The notes: generated from the letters alone by a model not told the origin. Positions 34,616 through 46,589 are shown, counted from the first letter of the stretch. The stretch is DNA of 64,000 nucleotides from Delphinapterus leucas (GCF_002288925.2 NW_022097996.1:7214699-7278698), one strand, 5' to 3'. A program made the numbers and translations.

Positions 34616-35555
34616 AACTGGTCCCTTGAAATTATAGGATTTACTCGGGTTTCTCTGGCTCCGGAGTCCAGTAAGTACACATGTTTCTCATTTCGTTTTT
34701 TGTTCGGTGAACAGTGTATGTTTGTTCAATAAATACAAATGGGAAGGCGGGATCCACAGGGAAAAGAGAGAAGATAAGGTACACCTGAAGCAGGTAAACT
34801 GTGTGAGAGGTCACAGCCATGTGATGCTGAGGCTGCCCTGGGAATGACTCCACCAGGTCTCTCTGGGCTGGAGAAGGAGTCCTGCCTCCATCACTCCCAG
34901 CCTGACCCTCGGTCAGTTTCCCTGTAAAATGGGCACACTGACCAATGCCCTGCCCATCTCAAAGGGAAAAAGGACACTAGGCAAGGACAGACTTTTTAAA
35001 TTGTTGTGTGCTCAGTTAGTGTAAAGAATTATTAATATCCTCACCCCAGTCATCATTACTGGCAAACCATTGCTCTGTGATCCACAAAACCTCCCTGAGG
35101 CAGCAGAGCAAAGACCACCAAACCCACATCCTGGCTGCTTCGGCTTTACACAGACATCAGTTTGGTGATAAGATTAAGCTCTGGTGTTTGCACTTTGCAG
35201 CCACATTTCCTGGTAATTTGTATGTCTGTAGTTTGAGGGGATTTCAACCTGGAGCCATATAGGGGCTGGGATCAAAAAAGTGGGAAGGGGTGCCTAGACG
35301 CAGGGACCTCTCCAGATACATGGACCCTCTTTCAGAGGTTACGATGCCATAAGATGCCCGCCAACCTCACCGCACCCCTGTCCTCTGCATGTGACCCTGT
35401 TGGCTGCATTTGCCCAGGTCCTTATAGTTCCCCTCTATCACCACCACCACTTGATGTGGGCAGCAAGCTATAAAAGTCAGAAGGAAAACTAGGCAGGGCG
35501 CACTCTTCCTGTGCAAATAATTTACATGTTTGTAGCACTCTCTAGACTTTGCATT
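34616..35555. other. Unique sequence with a MIR-like fragment
   Basis: 'cctcggtcagtttccctgta' with 'aaaatgggcaca' at about 34910-34940 is MIR-like. No gene. Confidence 0.4.
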
Positions 35556-35559
35556 TCAC

Positions 35560-36715
35560 TCACTCAGAAGAAGACAAATGGCCCCATTTCAAAAATGGGC
35601 AAAAGGCTTGGATAAACATTTCACAAAAGAAGGTATATGAATGGCCAATAAGAACATGAAAAAGTGTTTAACATCACTAGTCATCAGCAAATTAAAACCA
35701 TGATAAGATACAGCTGCCTACCCACTGGCCTGTTCCACTAAAGGATGACCACAGCAGGTGCTGGTGAGGGTGCGGAGGGGCTGGAACTCACACACTGCTG
35801 GTGGGAGTGTAAAAAGGTATAACCACTTAGAAAACCAGTTTGACAGTTGCTTGAAAAATTCAGCGTACACCTACAGGCGATCTAGCCATTCCGCTTTTAG
35901 GTATTTACTCAGTAGGAATTAAAATACTGATTCACACAAAGACTTGCGCTCAAGTGTTCATTGCAGCTTTCTTTATAATAGCCAAGAAATGGAAACAACC
36001 CAAACTTCCATCCATGGTGAGTGAATAAAACAAAATGTGGTCTATTCAATGGAATACTACTCAGTAATAAAAAAAAAAAAGTGAGCATGTACCTACAGAG
36101 ACGAATCGACATACAAGAAGACAGACAAGGGACTTCCCTGGTGGTGCAGTGGTTAAGAATCCGCCTGCCAGTGTAGCGGACACGGGTTCGAGCCCTGGTC
36201 CGGGAAGATCCCACATGCCCTGGAGCAACTAAGTCCGTGAGCCACAACTACTGAGCCTGTGCTCTGGACCCCGTGCTCCGCAACAAGAGAAGCCACCACA
36301 ATGAGAAGCCTGCACACCGCAACTAGAGAAAGCCCGCGCGCAGCAACGAAGACCCAGTGCAGCCAAAAATAAATAAATAAATTTATTAAAAAAAAAAAAA
36401 GCCAGACAGAAAGGACCCCATACTATATGATTCCACGTATATAAAATTCTAGAAAATGTAGTTGAATCCATAGTTAGAGCCAAATCAGTGGTTGCCTGGG
36501 GCCGGGGGTGGTGTACAGAGAAAAGCAGCAGGGAGGGATTACACAGGGGCACAAGAAAACTTTGGGGAGTGATGGATGTTTTCATTATTTTGATTAATGT
36601 GATGGTTTCATTGTGCATATTCATGGGTCAAAATTTATCAAAGTGTATACGTTAAATACATGCAGTTTATTGTATGCCAATTGTACCTCAATAAAGCTGT
36701 TAATATTGTTTAATT
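35560..36715 (+). repeat. L1M LINE ORF2 end and 3' UTR, split by a SINE
   Basis: 'caaaaatgggcaaaaggctt', 'ctcacacactgctggtggga', 'gcagctttctttataatagc', 'tggaatactactcagtaata' and, after the SINE, 'ccaattgtacctcaataaag'. Heavily mutated. Confidence 0.88.
36129..36404 (+). mobile_element. CHR-family SINE, long form, inside L1M
   Basis: Head 'gacttccctggtggtgcagt', B-box 'ggttcgagccc', body 'gagaagccaccaca' and tail (AAAT)n with A-run. Confidence 0.93.
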
Positions 36716-36724
36716 TTTAAAAAG

Positions 36725-37200
36725 GAACAAACTCACAGGGAACTCCACTGTACAGTAGAAACTAACACAACATTGTAAAACAACTATACCTCAACTTAAA
36801 AAAGTTTTTTTAAAAAGGAACAAACTATTTTCAAAATCATTATGTTGAATGCAAGGAACCAGACATAAAAGAGAATGCACCGTGTGGTTCCAGTAATCCA
36901 AAATTCTCAAAAATGAAAATGCTCAGTAACAAACAGCTTATCAGTGGTTGTCTGGGGTCAAGGGTGAAAGTAGGGATGAATTACAAAGGGGCACAAGGAA
37001 ACTTTGGGGGGATGGAAGTATGTTCCCCGACCAGGGATGGAACCTGTGCCCCCTGCATTGGAAGTATGGAGTCTTAAGCACTGGACCTCCAGGGAAGTCC
37101 CAATGTAGGCATGTGTTGAAACTCGTCAGCCTTATGGGTGATATGGAAAGCGTTTAGTGGTCTGGATAGAAGATCAAACCAGCCACAACATTCCCTTAAC
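36725..37200 (+). repeat. L1 tail plus older L1M fragment, with SINE remnant
   Basis: 36740-36815 is a short cetartiodactyl L1 tail ('cagtagaaactaacacaaca'). 36830-37020 is L1M-like ('cagtggttgtctggggtcaa'). An antisense CHR head remnant lies at 37023-37100 ('ggacctccagggaagtcc'). Confidence 0.65.
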
Positions 37201-37493
37201 CCAAAGCCTAATCCAGAGCGAGGCCCTAACTCTCTTCATTTCTTTGAAGGCTGACAGGTGAGGAGGCTGCCAAAGAAAAGTGAAGCTAGCAGAGATGGGT
37301 TCATGAGGTTGAAGGAAAGAAGCCGTCTCCACCACGTAAAAGTGCAGAGTGAAGCAGCAAGTGCTGATGTAGAAGCTGTAGAACTCAAGAGATCCAGCTC
37401 AGATAATTCACGAAGGTGGCTGTGTAACAAGGAAGACCCTTTGTATTCTATTACAAGTTAATCCCTAAAAGGATGTTTCCCAGAAGCTTAAAT

Positions 37494-37950
37494 GATACAT
37501 AATGGCCCATCTCTGGGAACCCTGCCCCCCAGGTAGTGAGCATTCAGCTAAAATACCTGTGTTCAGCTCACAGGAAACATCCTGACCAAGCCCACCTGTG
37601 AATGGCTGCAGGAAGGAAGAAATTAACCTATCCCCGCGGAGGCTGACTGAATCAGGACTTTACTCCCACCCCTTTCAGTATAAAAGAAGTCTGAATTCTA
37701 ACTAGGGGAAGATGGCTCCTTGGGACACGAGTCTACCATCTTCTGAAGCCAGCCAGGAGCCTTGCTGCTGGTGGCCCGCAGGCCCCAGATTGGGGGATAT
37801 TCTGGTAAGGCCCGGGCAGCTGCTGGGACCGCTTGTCCTGAGACTCTTTCCTTGAAAATTCCCTGAAGCAGCACTGGCTGCCCCTTGGCAAATGGAGCAG
37901 GGAATTGACATCTGGGAGCTGACAGGCTCAATACAGTAGGGTAAGTCACT
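37494..37950 (+). mobile_element. LTR-like sequence of an ERV fragment, sense
   Basis: TATA-like 'cagtataaaagaagtctga' and upstream blocks shared with 25216-25615. It lies directly upstream of degraded leader/gag-like sequence, so it is read as the 5' LTR. Exact ends are not defined. Confidence 0.5.
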
Positions 37951-39200
37951 CTGGTGTACAGCCAGAATTTTTATTTCCTCTGTTTTGGGCTTTTTTTTTT
38001 CTCCAGAATAAGCCAATTTGCTTTGTATTTGAGTGGGGTACCCTGTTGGAGAGAGGAACTAGTTGCTAGCCTTGTACCTGATCTGTGAACCAGTTCGTTT
38101 GTTTCTTTGGATGCTACTAGCATTTGTGTGTGCCATTTGTGATTTGTTTGTCTGGTATTTCTGTCTTTAAAAATTGGGGAATGTTTCAACTAACCCTAAA
38201 GAAAGTCCTCTGGGGTGCGTTTTGGTTAAGTGGTCTGATGACAGTTACGAACCCATGACTGACAGGAAGATATTTTATTGCAACAATGTGTGACTACAGT
38301 ACCTGTTAGGGTCTCCAGGAGTGGCCTAGGCAGGGTTATCTTGGGACCCTGTGCACCATGTACTGTCACCCTTGCTGTGTTAATTACATCGTTTGTGGTC
38401 TCCTGTATCATTGGCCTGGCCAAGGAGTCGCATTGCATGGGGGTTGGGTTGATGGTTCTTGTGATATGTAAAACCCCGAGACAAAACTTGAGGGTTTATT
38501 TAGGGTTTTCTGTTTGTTCTTTGGGTTTCTCATTTCATTTTGTTTTGGTACCATTTCTCCATTTACAGACTGATGTCAAATTGAGGAAAAGAACCAAAAA
38601 AACCTGTCTGCTCTTGTCCAAAAGTGGGACATTCCCAGGGAAAAGAGAAAGTTTCCACTTGGTTCCTAAAATCACCAAAAGGCCCATCCCAGAATTCAGC
38701 CCAGTTGGTTGATGCCAAGGCAAAAAGGCATCCTTTTAATGAATGGTTAGAGATGATCAATTGCTATTTATGGTTTCACGGTGGCCTTCGAGTGGCTCTA
38801 TAGCTGTTCTGTGAAGACGTGAGGAAGAATGATGAAATCCTCTATGAGAAAGCATCTGTGCTCTTATATCAGGGTGGGAAAATGTCAGACAGTTGTCACC
38901 ATACGGTAAAAGAAACCCAAGGGGAAATCTGTCATACAGGAAGAAAAGAAAGGGAACAAGGTTTAGGATATGGTGCCCCAACCTCTGGCCAGGCTGGCTG
39001 TCCCAGCTGCTCTAGCTGTTATGCCAATATACCCACCCCTCCCACTGCCTCTCGTTCCCATCCAGCCCCAATTCCCGACACTGGGGCTCAGGAAGCTGTG
39101 GTACTGGCTCCCCCTCCTTGTAGAGATCGATTAGAAAATCCTGTGTTAGTTCCTGGGACACAGGGACCTGGCCTGGTATCGTGATCTAAGACCCAATAGG
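37950..39200 (+). pseudogene. Degraded retroviral leader and gag-like region
   Basis: The stretch downstream of the LTR keeps two broken frames (about 38278-38712 and 38819-39184). The second has a proline-rich part (PTPPTASRSHPAPIPDTG) like the linker between matrix and capsid of gammaretrovirus-type Gag. No zinc knuckle, protease or polymerase motif is visible. Frames are interrupted by stops, so no protein can be made. Assignment as class I ERV is inference. Confidence 0.4.
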
Positions 39201-40143
39201 GCACCCAGCGTGGGCCAGGAGCCGCTCCCAGGGCAGGGCGGTTTCCCTTCCGTCATTGTCCTATAGGGGCCTAAATGCAGTGTGAGCTTGGAATCCATAA
39301 CAGCTACACTAGAGAACAGATTTTCAGTGTAGACGAAATGCCTTATATTGGAAGAAGGTGCCACCTAGGAATTTCATAGCTAGAGAGAAGTCAATGCCTG
39401 GCTTCAAAGATTCTAAGGACAGGCAGACTCTCTTGTTAGACTCATGCAGCTGGTGACTTTAAGCTGAAACCAATGCTCATATACCATTCCCAAATTCCTA
39501 CGACCCTTAAGAATTATGCTAAATCTACTCTGCCTGTGCTCTATAAATGGAACAACAAAGCCTGGGAGACAGCACATCTGTTTACAACATGGTTTACTGA
39601 CTATTTTAAGCTCATGTTGAGACCTACTGTTCAGAATAAAAGATTCCTTTCAAAATATTACTGCTCATTGACAATGCACCTGGTCACCCACCATCTGACG
39701 GAGACGGACAGTAACATTAATGTTGTTTTTATGCCTGTTAACACAATGCCTGCAGACTATGGATTGAGGAGTCTTTTTGACTTTCAAGTCTTACTATTTA
39801 AGAAATACGTTTCATAAGGCTATAGCTGCCATAGATAAGAGATTCCTCTGATGGAACTGGGCAAAGTCCATTGAAAACCTTCTGGAAAGGATTCACCATT
39901 CTAGATGCCATTAAGAACATCCATGATTCATGGGAAGAGGTCCAAATATCAACATGAACAGGAGTGTGGAAGAAGCTGAGTCCAGCCTTCATGGATGACT
40001 TGGAGGGGTTCGAGACTTCAGTGGAGAAAGTCACTGCAGATGTGGTGGAAAATGTAGGAGAACTAGAATTAGAAGTGCAGCCTACGGATGTGACTAAATT
40101 GCTACAATCTCATGATAAACCTTGAATGGGCGAGGATTTGCTT

Positions 40144-40489
40144 TTTTTTTAAATTAATTTATTTTTGGCTGAGTTGGGTCTTTGTTGCTGTGCGCATGGG
40201 CTTTCTCCAGTTGCAGCGAGTAGGGGCTACTCTTCATTGTGGTGCGCGGGCTTCTCATTGCAGTGGCTTCTCTTGTTGGAGAGCACAGGCTGTAGGCGCA
40301 CGGGCTTCAGTAGTTGTGGCACGTGGACTCAGTAGTTATAGCTCGCGGGGTCTAGAGCACAGGCTCAGTAGTTGTGGCTCATGGGCTTAGCTGCTCTGCG
40401 GCATGTGGGATCTTCCTGGACCGGGGATCGAAGCCGTGTCCCCTGCATTGGGAGGTGGATTCTCAACCACTGCGCCACCCGGGAAGCCC
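40144..40489 (-). mobile_element. CHR SINE, long form, antisense, inside Tigger1
   Basis: Full element. Identical 13-bp flanks cgaggatttgctt lie at 40131-40143 and 40490-40502. Confidence 0.94.
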
Positions 40490-40933
40490 CGAGGATTTGC
40501 TTCTTATGGATGAGCAAAGAAAGTGTTTTCTTGAGATGGAATCTGTGAAGATTGTTGAAACAACAACAAAGGATTTAGGATATGACATCAACTTAGTTGA
40601 TAAAGCAGTGGCAGGGTTTGAGAGGATTGACTCCAATTTTGAACGAAGTCCTACTTTGGGTAAAATGCTATCAAACAGCATTGCCTGCTACAGAGAAATC
40701 ATTCATGAAAGGAAGAGGCAATGGATGAGGCACACTTCACTGTGGTCTTATTTTAGGCAATTGTCACGGCCACCCCAGCCTTGAGCAGCCACCACCCTGA
40801 TCAGTCAGCAGCATCCACATTGAGGCGAGACCCTCCACCAGCAAAAAGATTGTGATTTGCTGAAGGCTCAGATGAAGGTTAGCATTTTTTTAGCAAGAAA
40901 GTATTTTTTAGTTAGGGTATGTACATTGTTTTA

Positions 40934-41067
40934 TTTTATTATTATTATTTTCTCTTCTGCCTGAGCCGCATGGCTTGTGGGATCTTGGTTCCCCAACCAG
41001 GGCTTGAACTCAGGGCCCCGGCAGTGAGAGCGCAGAGTCCTCACCACTGGACCGCCAGGGAACTCCC
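40934..41067 (-). mobile_element. Short CHR SINE, antisense, inside Tigger1
   Basis: 'gagccgcatggcttgtggga' to 'ggaccgccagggaactccc'. Identical 14-bp flanks tgtacattgtttta lie at 40920-40933 and 41068-41081. Confidence 0.94.
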
Positions 41068-41384
41068 TGTACATTGTTTTACACTTAATGCTGTTGCACG
41101 CATAACAGACTGCAGTATAGCATAAACATAACTTTTATATGCACCGGGATACAAATTCATGTGACTCTCTTTATGGCAGTATTCGCTCTGTTGTGGTGGC
41201 CAGGAACCAAACCCACAGTACCCTGAAGTATGCCTGTACTAGTTTTGGTGTGATCGGTTGCTCATACTGTAGTTAGTGTTGGGCAGAAGCACTAAACCTG
41301 AGACCCAGGGCTGAGTTTCAGTTCCTGCTCTTCCCTTGGTTCTGTGTCACTCTACACTTGGAGCCTGGTTATCGTCCTAGTCAA

Positions 41385-41705
41385 TTCAGAATCAATAACA
41401 AGGATACCGTAGATTGGGTAGCTTACCCAACATTTACTTCTCACATTTCTGGAGGCTGGAAACCCAAGACCAAGGTGCCAGCAGATCCAGTGTCTGGGTG
41501 AGAGCTGCCTTGTCACTGTGTCCTCACGTGCTGGAGACAGGGTTCTGATCTTTCTCCTGTGAGGACACTCAACCCATCATGGGGGCCCCAATCTCATAAT
41601 TTTATATAAACTTAATTATCTCCCAAAGACCCCACGACCTAATACCATCCAACGGGGGTAAGGACTTCAACATATGAATTTGGGGGGTGGAGGGAGGAAC
41701 ATAAG
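41385..41705 (-). mobile_element. MaLR-type LTR (MLT1-like), antisense
   Basis: 'ttctcacatttctggaggct', 'ccaaggtgccagcagatcca', 'tcactgtgtcctcacgtgct' and 'gacttcaacatatgaatttg'. Degraded. Confidence 0.75.
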
Positions 41706-42655
41706 AGTTGTCTTTTAAAAAATAGCATGAAAATACTACTTGCCTCACAAGTTTGTTTAAAGGGTCAAGCGTGTACAGAGCACCCAGTGCCGGGCAAGGC
41801 CCAGAGAAGAGTCAATAAATAAATACCAGTGTCTTCTCTGACCACACTTTTCCCACCCCATTGTCCCACTTGACAATGGACCATCCCCTCCGTCAAATGG
41901 ACTTGGAGTGCCTGCCCGCAGGGTTGCTGCAGGAATCATATGGGAGTGTGTTTGGAGAGGCTTTGTAAACCAAAGCAGCACGTGAGGGCTGTCATTAGCG
42001 GGTCAGGACCTGTCTCAGGACAGTGTGCGCTGTGGGTTCCTCTAGGGAGGCTCAAATCGGGGCGCCCCAGGAGTCACTGCACTCACGTGGACGGATAGAG
42101 AGCAGCGGAGAGACTTGTCCACACTGCTGACCTCAGGCCCACACATTACCTATGGCCAAAGAGTTGGGGCTTTATAAAGCTCAGACTCCAAGGTAGAGAA
42201 AGGCATGTGACTCCACAGTCAGGAGACGCTGAGGTCACTGCATGGGCCAAAGATACAGAGAGGAAGCAAAAATGCCAAAAATAAAAGACCCTTCCTAAGC
42301 ACTTCCGAAGAAAGCAGCAGAGTTTCGCTGTGCTGTGAGGTTTGCACCCTGCCCTGAGCCGTCCAGGGGCTCTGCCCTCGGGTCTTCCTGAAATGCGAGC
42401 CGGGCTGGGCAGGCTCAGGTCCGGTAAGCACGCAACCCTCTGAAATCATGTCCTGGCAGCAGGCAAGGAAATACGCAAACAGGGAGGGAAAGAGGAAAGA
42501 AAACAACCATGACTTGGTCAAATCATGCCACAGGTCCCTGTGTGCAGAGTTTGGCTCTCTGAAAATTTTGTCTCAAAATCTTATTTTCCTTTTTCCCCAC
42601 CTGTATTCCTTTATTCCCAAATACCTGGACAAAGCCATAAATGAATACATTTGAA
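41706..42655. other. Unique intergenic sequence
   Basis: Weak MIR-like end near 41760-41825. No gene was recognised. Confidence 0.4.
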
Positions 42656-42659
42656 AAGC

Positions 42660-43100
42660 AGGCTATACAGCAACGAAACTGAGTGCAGAACAGCTATATA
42701 AATCCATATGAACCAGCGTTAGGCGTATAACATTGAACCAAAAAATTTGTCACAAAACTAGGATGTACACCATTCTAATAAACCTCAAAATAAATAGGAC
42801 TGAACAATTACCATTTACAGATTCATAATTCACAGCAATACTATTTTTAAAAAGGTAAAATAGTGATAGAAGTTCAACTTTGAATATTTATTACCTCTGG
42901 GAGGGAGGGGGTAGATAGGGAAAAAGTATACAGGTGATGGCACTTTCATGGCTAACACTTATTCCTGGGTGGGTAGTGGGGTCACAAACTCACGTCATTA
43001 TCGTGTTCCATCACCTACGTGTTTCACATACTCTCTTAAAATCTGGATTCCTTCTATGCGATTTTCCTATAATATTTTCCACAGAAGTGAATATAAACAT
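42660..43100 (+). repeat. L1M 3' UTR-like fragment
   Basis: 'tattacctctgggagggagg', 'ttcctgggtgggtagtgggg' and 'acctacgtgtttcacatact' resemble the L1M 3' UTR. Diverged. 43100-43380 is unassigned AT-rich sequence. Confidence 0.5.
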
Positions 43101-43384
43101 ATTAAAGAATTTTGAAAAATTAAAAGGGAGAAAATCTTCCACAGTCCTACTATTTCAGCTTTCCCTCTGCAATGGGTCTCCTTTTTACCCGGTCATAATC
43201 ACACTGTACATAATTCTGCTTTCTGTTCTTAATTTGGAAAACTGTTTATAATAGTACCTGAAAATCTTCAAAATCATCCTTCTTCATGGCCACATAGTGG
43301 AATATCTATACTTAATGAAAATTCCAAGAATATCAATGACTTCTGTATAGTATACATAAACTTAAAAGAAAATAATTATGCTGT

Positions 43385-43972
43385 TGTATGAGTCTCCTAG
43401 GGTTGCCATATCAAATTACCACAAACTGGACTGAAAACAGTAGAAATTTATTCATTCACAGTTCTGGAGATCAGAAGTCCAAAATCAAGGTGTCAGCGGG
43501 TCCATGCTCCCGTCAAAGGATCTAGGAAAGAATCCTTCCTTGTTTCTCTCGTAGCTTCTGGTGATTCCTGGCAGTCTTGGATTCCTCAGCTTGTAGCTGG
43601 TCACTCTCATCTCCTCCTCTGTCTTCTTATCTTCATATCCCCTTCTTCTCAGTGTGTCTCTGTGTATCCTCCTCTTCTTTTTTTTTTTTTTCCTGGCTGT
43701 GTGGTGCGGCTTGTGGGATCTTAGTTCCCCGACCAGGGATCGAACCCAGGCCCACAGCAGTGAAAGCACCGAGTCCTAACCACTGGACCACCAGGGAATC
43801 CCCTTCCTCTTCTTATAAAGACACCAGTCATTGGATTTGGGGGGGCCAACCCTAATCCAGTAGGATCTCAACCTAATTACATCTGCAAAGACCCTCCTTC
43901 CAAATAAGGTCACACTCTGAGGTTCTGGAAGGACATGAATTTTGGGAGATACTATTTGACCCACTCCGGCTG
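43385..43972 (-). mobile_element. MaLR-like LTR, antisense, split by a SINE
   Basis: 'tagaaatttattcattcaca', 'gttctggagatcagaagtcc', 'cttcttataaagacaccagt' and 'tacatctgcaaagaccctcc'. The two halves are 43385-43679 and 43806-43972. Confidence 0.75.
43680..43805 (-). mobile_element. Short CHR SINE, antisense
   Basis: 'cctggctgtgtggtgcggct', 'tagttccccgaccagggatc' and 'ggaccaccagggaatcccc'. The flank cctcttctt is repeated on both sides. Confidence 0.92.
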
Positions 43973-44274
43973 CCTTCTTCAAAACTCTGAAATGCCAAAC
44001 ACTGGCTTTTAAACAAGGTGTCAATGGGCTGCCACAAGCCAACGAACCCAAGTGCGCTGGCTGTGGCCTCTTAATCATATCGTAGAAAGTTGGCACCAGA
44101 AGAGACCTTGGAAATCTGTCCAAACTTCTCATTTCATCAATGAGGAATTTGAGAGTCAGTAGAGAGGTGATTCATCCCAGGAGACTCCAGTTTCCAGGTA
44201 TAGTCAAGGAGTCTGCCTCAGGCCATTGTTAACTGGGCCCAGAATAAACTCCAGCCTCCATCTCAAAGAGCTAT

Positions 44275-44585
44275 TTCAGGATTGTGTTATTTACCTACTG
44301 CCAAGTAACATTAGCACACCATTCCTTAAAACACATCTACTATCGCACAGCTGCTGTGGGTCAGGAATCTGGACACAGCTTTGCTGTCTGCTGCTCAGGG
44401 TCTCTCACAAGGCTGTAGTTGGCCAAGGTTGAGGTCTTGTCTGAAGGCTCAGCTCAGGGAGGATCCACTTCCAAACTCACTTCTGTGGTTGTCAGCAGGA
44501 TTCAGTTCCTCTGGGGCTGTTGGACTGATGAGGGCCTTAGATCCTAGCTGGCTTCTGGCTGGAAGCCACCCTCAGTTTCTTGACT
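44275..44585. repeat. Old interspersed repeat fragment
   Basis: 'ctgctgtgggtcaggaatct' and 'ctcagggtctctcacaaggc' with 'ctcacttctgtggttgtcag' match the same old repeat type as 28875-29028, more complete here. 43973-44270 holds a weak MIR3-like stretch and otherwise unique sequence. Confidence 0.45.
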
Positions 44586-44587
44586 TA

Positions 44588-45692
44588 AGCAATAGAAATT
44601 AATTTTTTCACAGTTCTGGAGCCTGGAACTCTGAGATCAAGGTGTCAGAAATGTTGGTTTCTTCTGAGGCCTCTCTCCTTGGCTTACGGATGGTCACTAA
44701 ATTAGGTTCCTGAACCCAATTCTAATTAGGGGGGGCGGTGGTCCCCCATACCAACAAACAATCCTCAGACACCACCAGGGTATCTTACAATTCAACTCAT
44801 TTCTAACATGTCTACCCAGAGATAGCATCAGATCCCACAGGTTAAGGATTCAGTCCTACAAGACTGCCCCTCTCCCCCACTTCAGACACAGTTAATTTGC
44901 TAGAGCAGCTCACAGAACTCAGAGAAACATTTTACTTACTAGAGGACTGGCTTATTGCAAAAGAATGTGACTCAAGAACAGCCAGGTGGAAGAGATGCAC
45001 AGGGCAAGGTATATGGCAAGAGATGGGGCACTTCCATGCCCTCTCCAGGCACACGGCTCTCCCTGAATTTCCTCGTGTGCACCAACCCAGAAGCTTTCCA
45101 AACTCCATCCCTTTGGGTTTTTTGGATACTTCATTACATAGGCATGGTTGATTAAATCATTGGTGCCGGCAACTGATCCAACCTCCAGCCCCACCCACCT
45201 CCCCAGGGGTTGGGGGCAAGACTGAAAGTTCCAACCCTCTAGTCACTTGGTTGGTCTCCCTGGCAACCAGCCCCCATCCTTAGGTGGGATCCAAAAGTCA
45301 CCTCATTCACATTTATCACTCTCAACCCTTAGGAAGTTCCAAGGGTTTGGGGAGCTGTGAGTCAGGAACTGTGGACAGAGACCAAATATATATGAGGAAT
45401 ATATTTTGGTAATCTGGGTGACCAAATATGTAGTTTTTATATATCACAGTATCACAGTCTCCTTTTCACCGTGTGCTCATGTGGTCTTTTCCCCTCTGTG
45501 TCCTCTGCCTGGTCTCCACATTTTTTCTTCTTATAAGGACAGCAGTGAGATTGGATGAGGGCCCACCCTAAAGGCCTCATTCTAACTCAGTCAACCCTTT
45601 GAAGACCTTATCTCCAAATATGGTCACACTCTGAGATATGGGGGCTTCAACAGATGAATTTGGGAAGGGGCACAATTCAGCCCATAGCGGGG
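44588..45692 (-). mobile_element. MaLR-like LTR interrupted by a second LTR-like insert
   Basis: The antisense LTR begins at 44588 ('cacagttctggagcctggaa', 'gatcaaggtgtcagaaatgt') and resumes at about 45465 ('cttataaggacagcagtgag', 'atctccaaatatggtcacac', 'tcaacagatgaatttgggaa'). Positions about 44705-45460 are foreign, with 'ctccctggcaaccagccccc' and 'aggaagttccaagggttt', resembling another LTR family, probably ERVL-type. Confidence 0.6.
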
Positions 45693-46190
45693 ACCTGGCC
45701 TCATTTCGCAGCCCTTACCACCCCCTGGCTCTCACCAGAACCCCGGCCCCAGCGTCAGCCTGACAGGATGGCTGGACCAGCAGCCCTGGAGCTCAGGGAA
45801 GACCCTTCCCCTGGGGGAGAGTCCAGCGTACTCTGGAGGTCAGCCCCAGCGCCCGGGGCCCGCAGGGGACACCTCTGGACAGCTGTTTATCCTCACCCAC
45901 AAATTCCCACTCACTCATAGGGGCCGCTCCCCTCACACCCCGGCCCTCCCTGAACTGCTGCTGAACGCGGCCCCCAGCCCCGTGCGGCCCGCTGGCCCCC
46001 CCGGGGCCCCCCCCCCCCCCCCCCCCCCGCAGGTCTGTGCAGCAAGCGATTGTGTAGAGCTCCTTGGAATGCATTCTTCATGGGATTCCCCAAGGACACA
46101 CCCTCCTGGTCTCCCTTCTCTTTACCACCAAGAACTAGATCACTGCTTGAGGACTAGTAAGGGCACCACTGCATCCAGACTGACTCATCC
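45693..46190. other. Unique GC-rich sequence with poly(C) run
   Basis: A C homopolymer of about 21 at 46008-46028 follows 'ggccccccggggcc'-like sequence. No gene. Confidence 0.6.
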
Positions 46191-46395
46191 CTTTTTTTTT
46201 TTGCGGTACGCGGGCCTCTCACTGCTGTGGCCTCTCCCGTTGCGGAGCACAGGCTCCGGACGCGCAGGCTCAGTGGCCATGGCTCACGGGCCCAGCCGCT
46301 CCGTGGCATGTGGGATCTTCCCGGACCGGGGCACGAACCCGTGTCCCCTGCATCGGCAGGCGGACTCTCAACCACTGCGCCACCAGGGAAGCCCC
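46191..46395 (-). mobile_element. Young CHR SINE, antisense, inserted in the tail of another SINE
   Basis: Same short subtype as 23173-23381 ('cggtacgcgggcctctcact' to 'gcgccaccagggaagccc'). It sits in the T-run of the neighbouring SINE. Confidence 0.92.
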
Positions 46396-46530
46396 CCCTT
46401 TTTTTTGTCATTCCTTTTTTTGACTGCACTGCATGGCATGTGGGATCTTAGCTCCCCAATCAGGGATTGAACCCACGCCCCCTGTGTTGGAAGCACAGAG
46501 CCTTAACCACTGGACCACCAGGGAAGTCCC
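46396..46530 (-). mobile_element. Short CHR SINE, antisense
   Basis: 'tgactgcactgcatggcatg' to 'ggaccaccagggaagtcc'. Together with the nested SINE it is framed by ccagactgactcatccc (46174-46190) and ccagacgggctcatccc (from about 46531). Confidence 0.9.
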
Positions 46531-46589
46531 CAGACGGGCTCATCCCTGAGATCAAATGTTCCAGCCTTGCTGTGAGGACAAAAATGTGT

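Larger units (their letters stand above)
39280..41236 (+). mobile_element. Tigger1 DNA transposon, 5'-truncated, with two SINE insertions
   Basis: Decayed pogo-type transposase is recognisable in pieces: SVDE with YWKK near 39330, [18 protein letters not shown] near 39520-39580, [10 protein letters not shown] near 39715-39745, then [12 protein letters not shown], LLQSHDKP and SNFERSP with NSIACYREI. The far end shows the Tigger1 terminal repeat ('accctgaagtatgcctg' to 41236) followed by TA. Frameshifts, stops and two SINEs abolish function. The 5' terminus was not found. Confidence 0.88.

Noticed and set aside
34132..34680. 182-codon minus-strand frame and several + frames
   Set aside because: They arise from low stop-codon frequency in a CpG island. 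All frames are open at once and none resembles a protein.
38278..39184. Functional retroviral gag gene
   Set aside because: Frames are broken by stops, and no nucleocapsid zinc knuckle, protease or polymerase motif was seen. It is only a degraded fragment.
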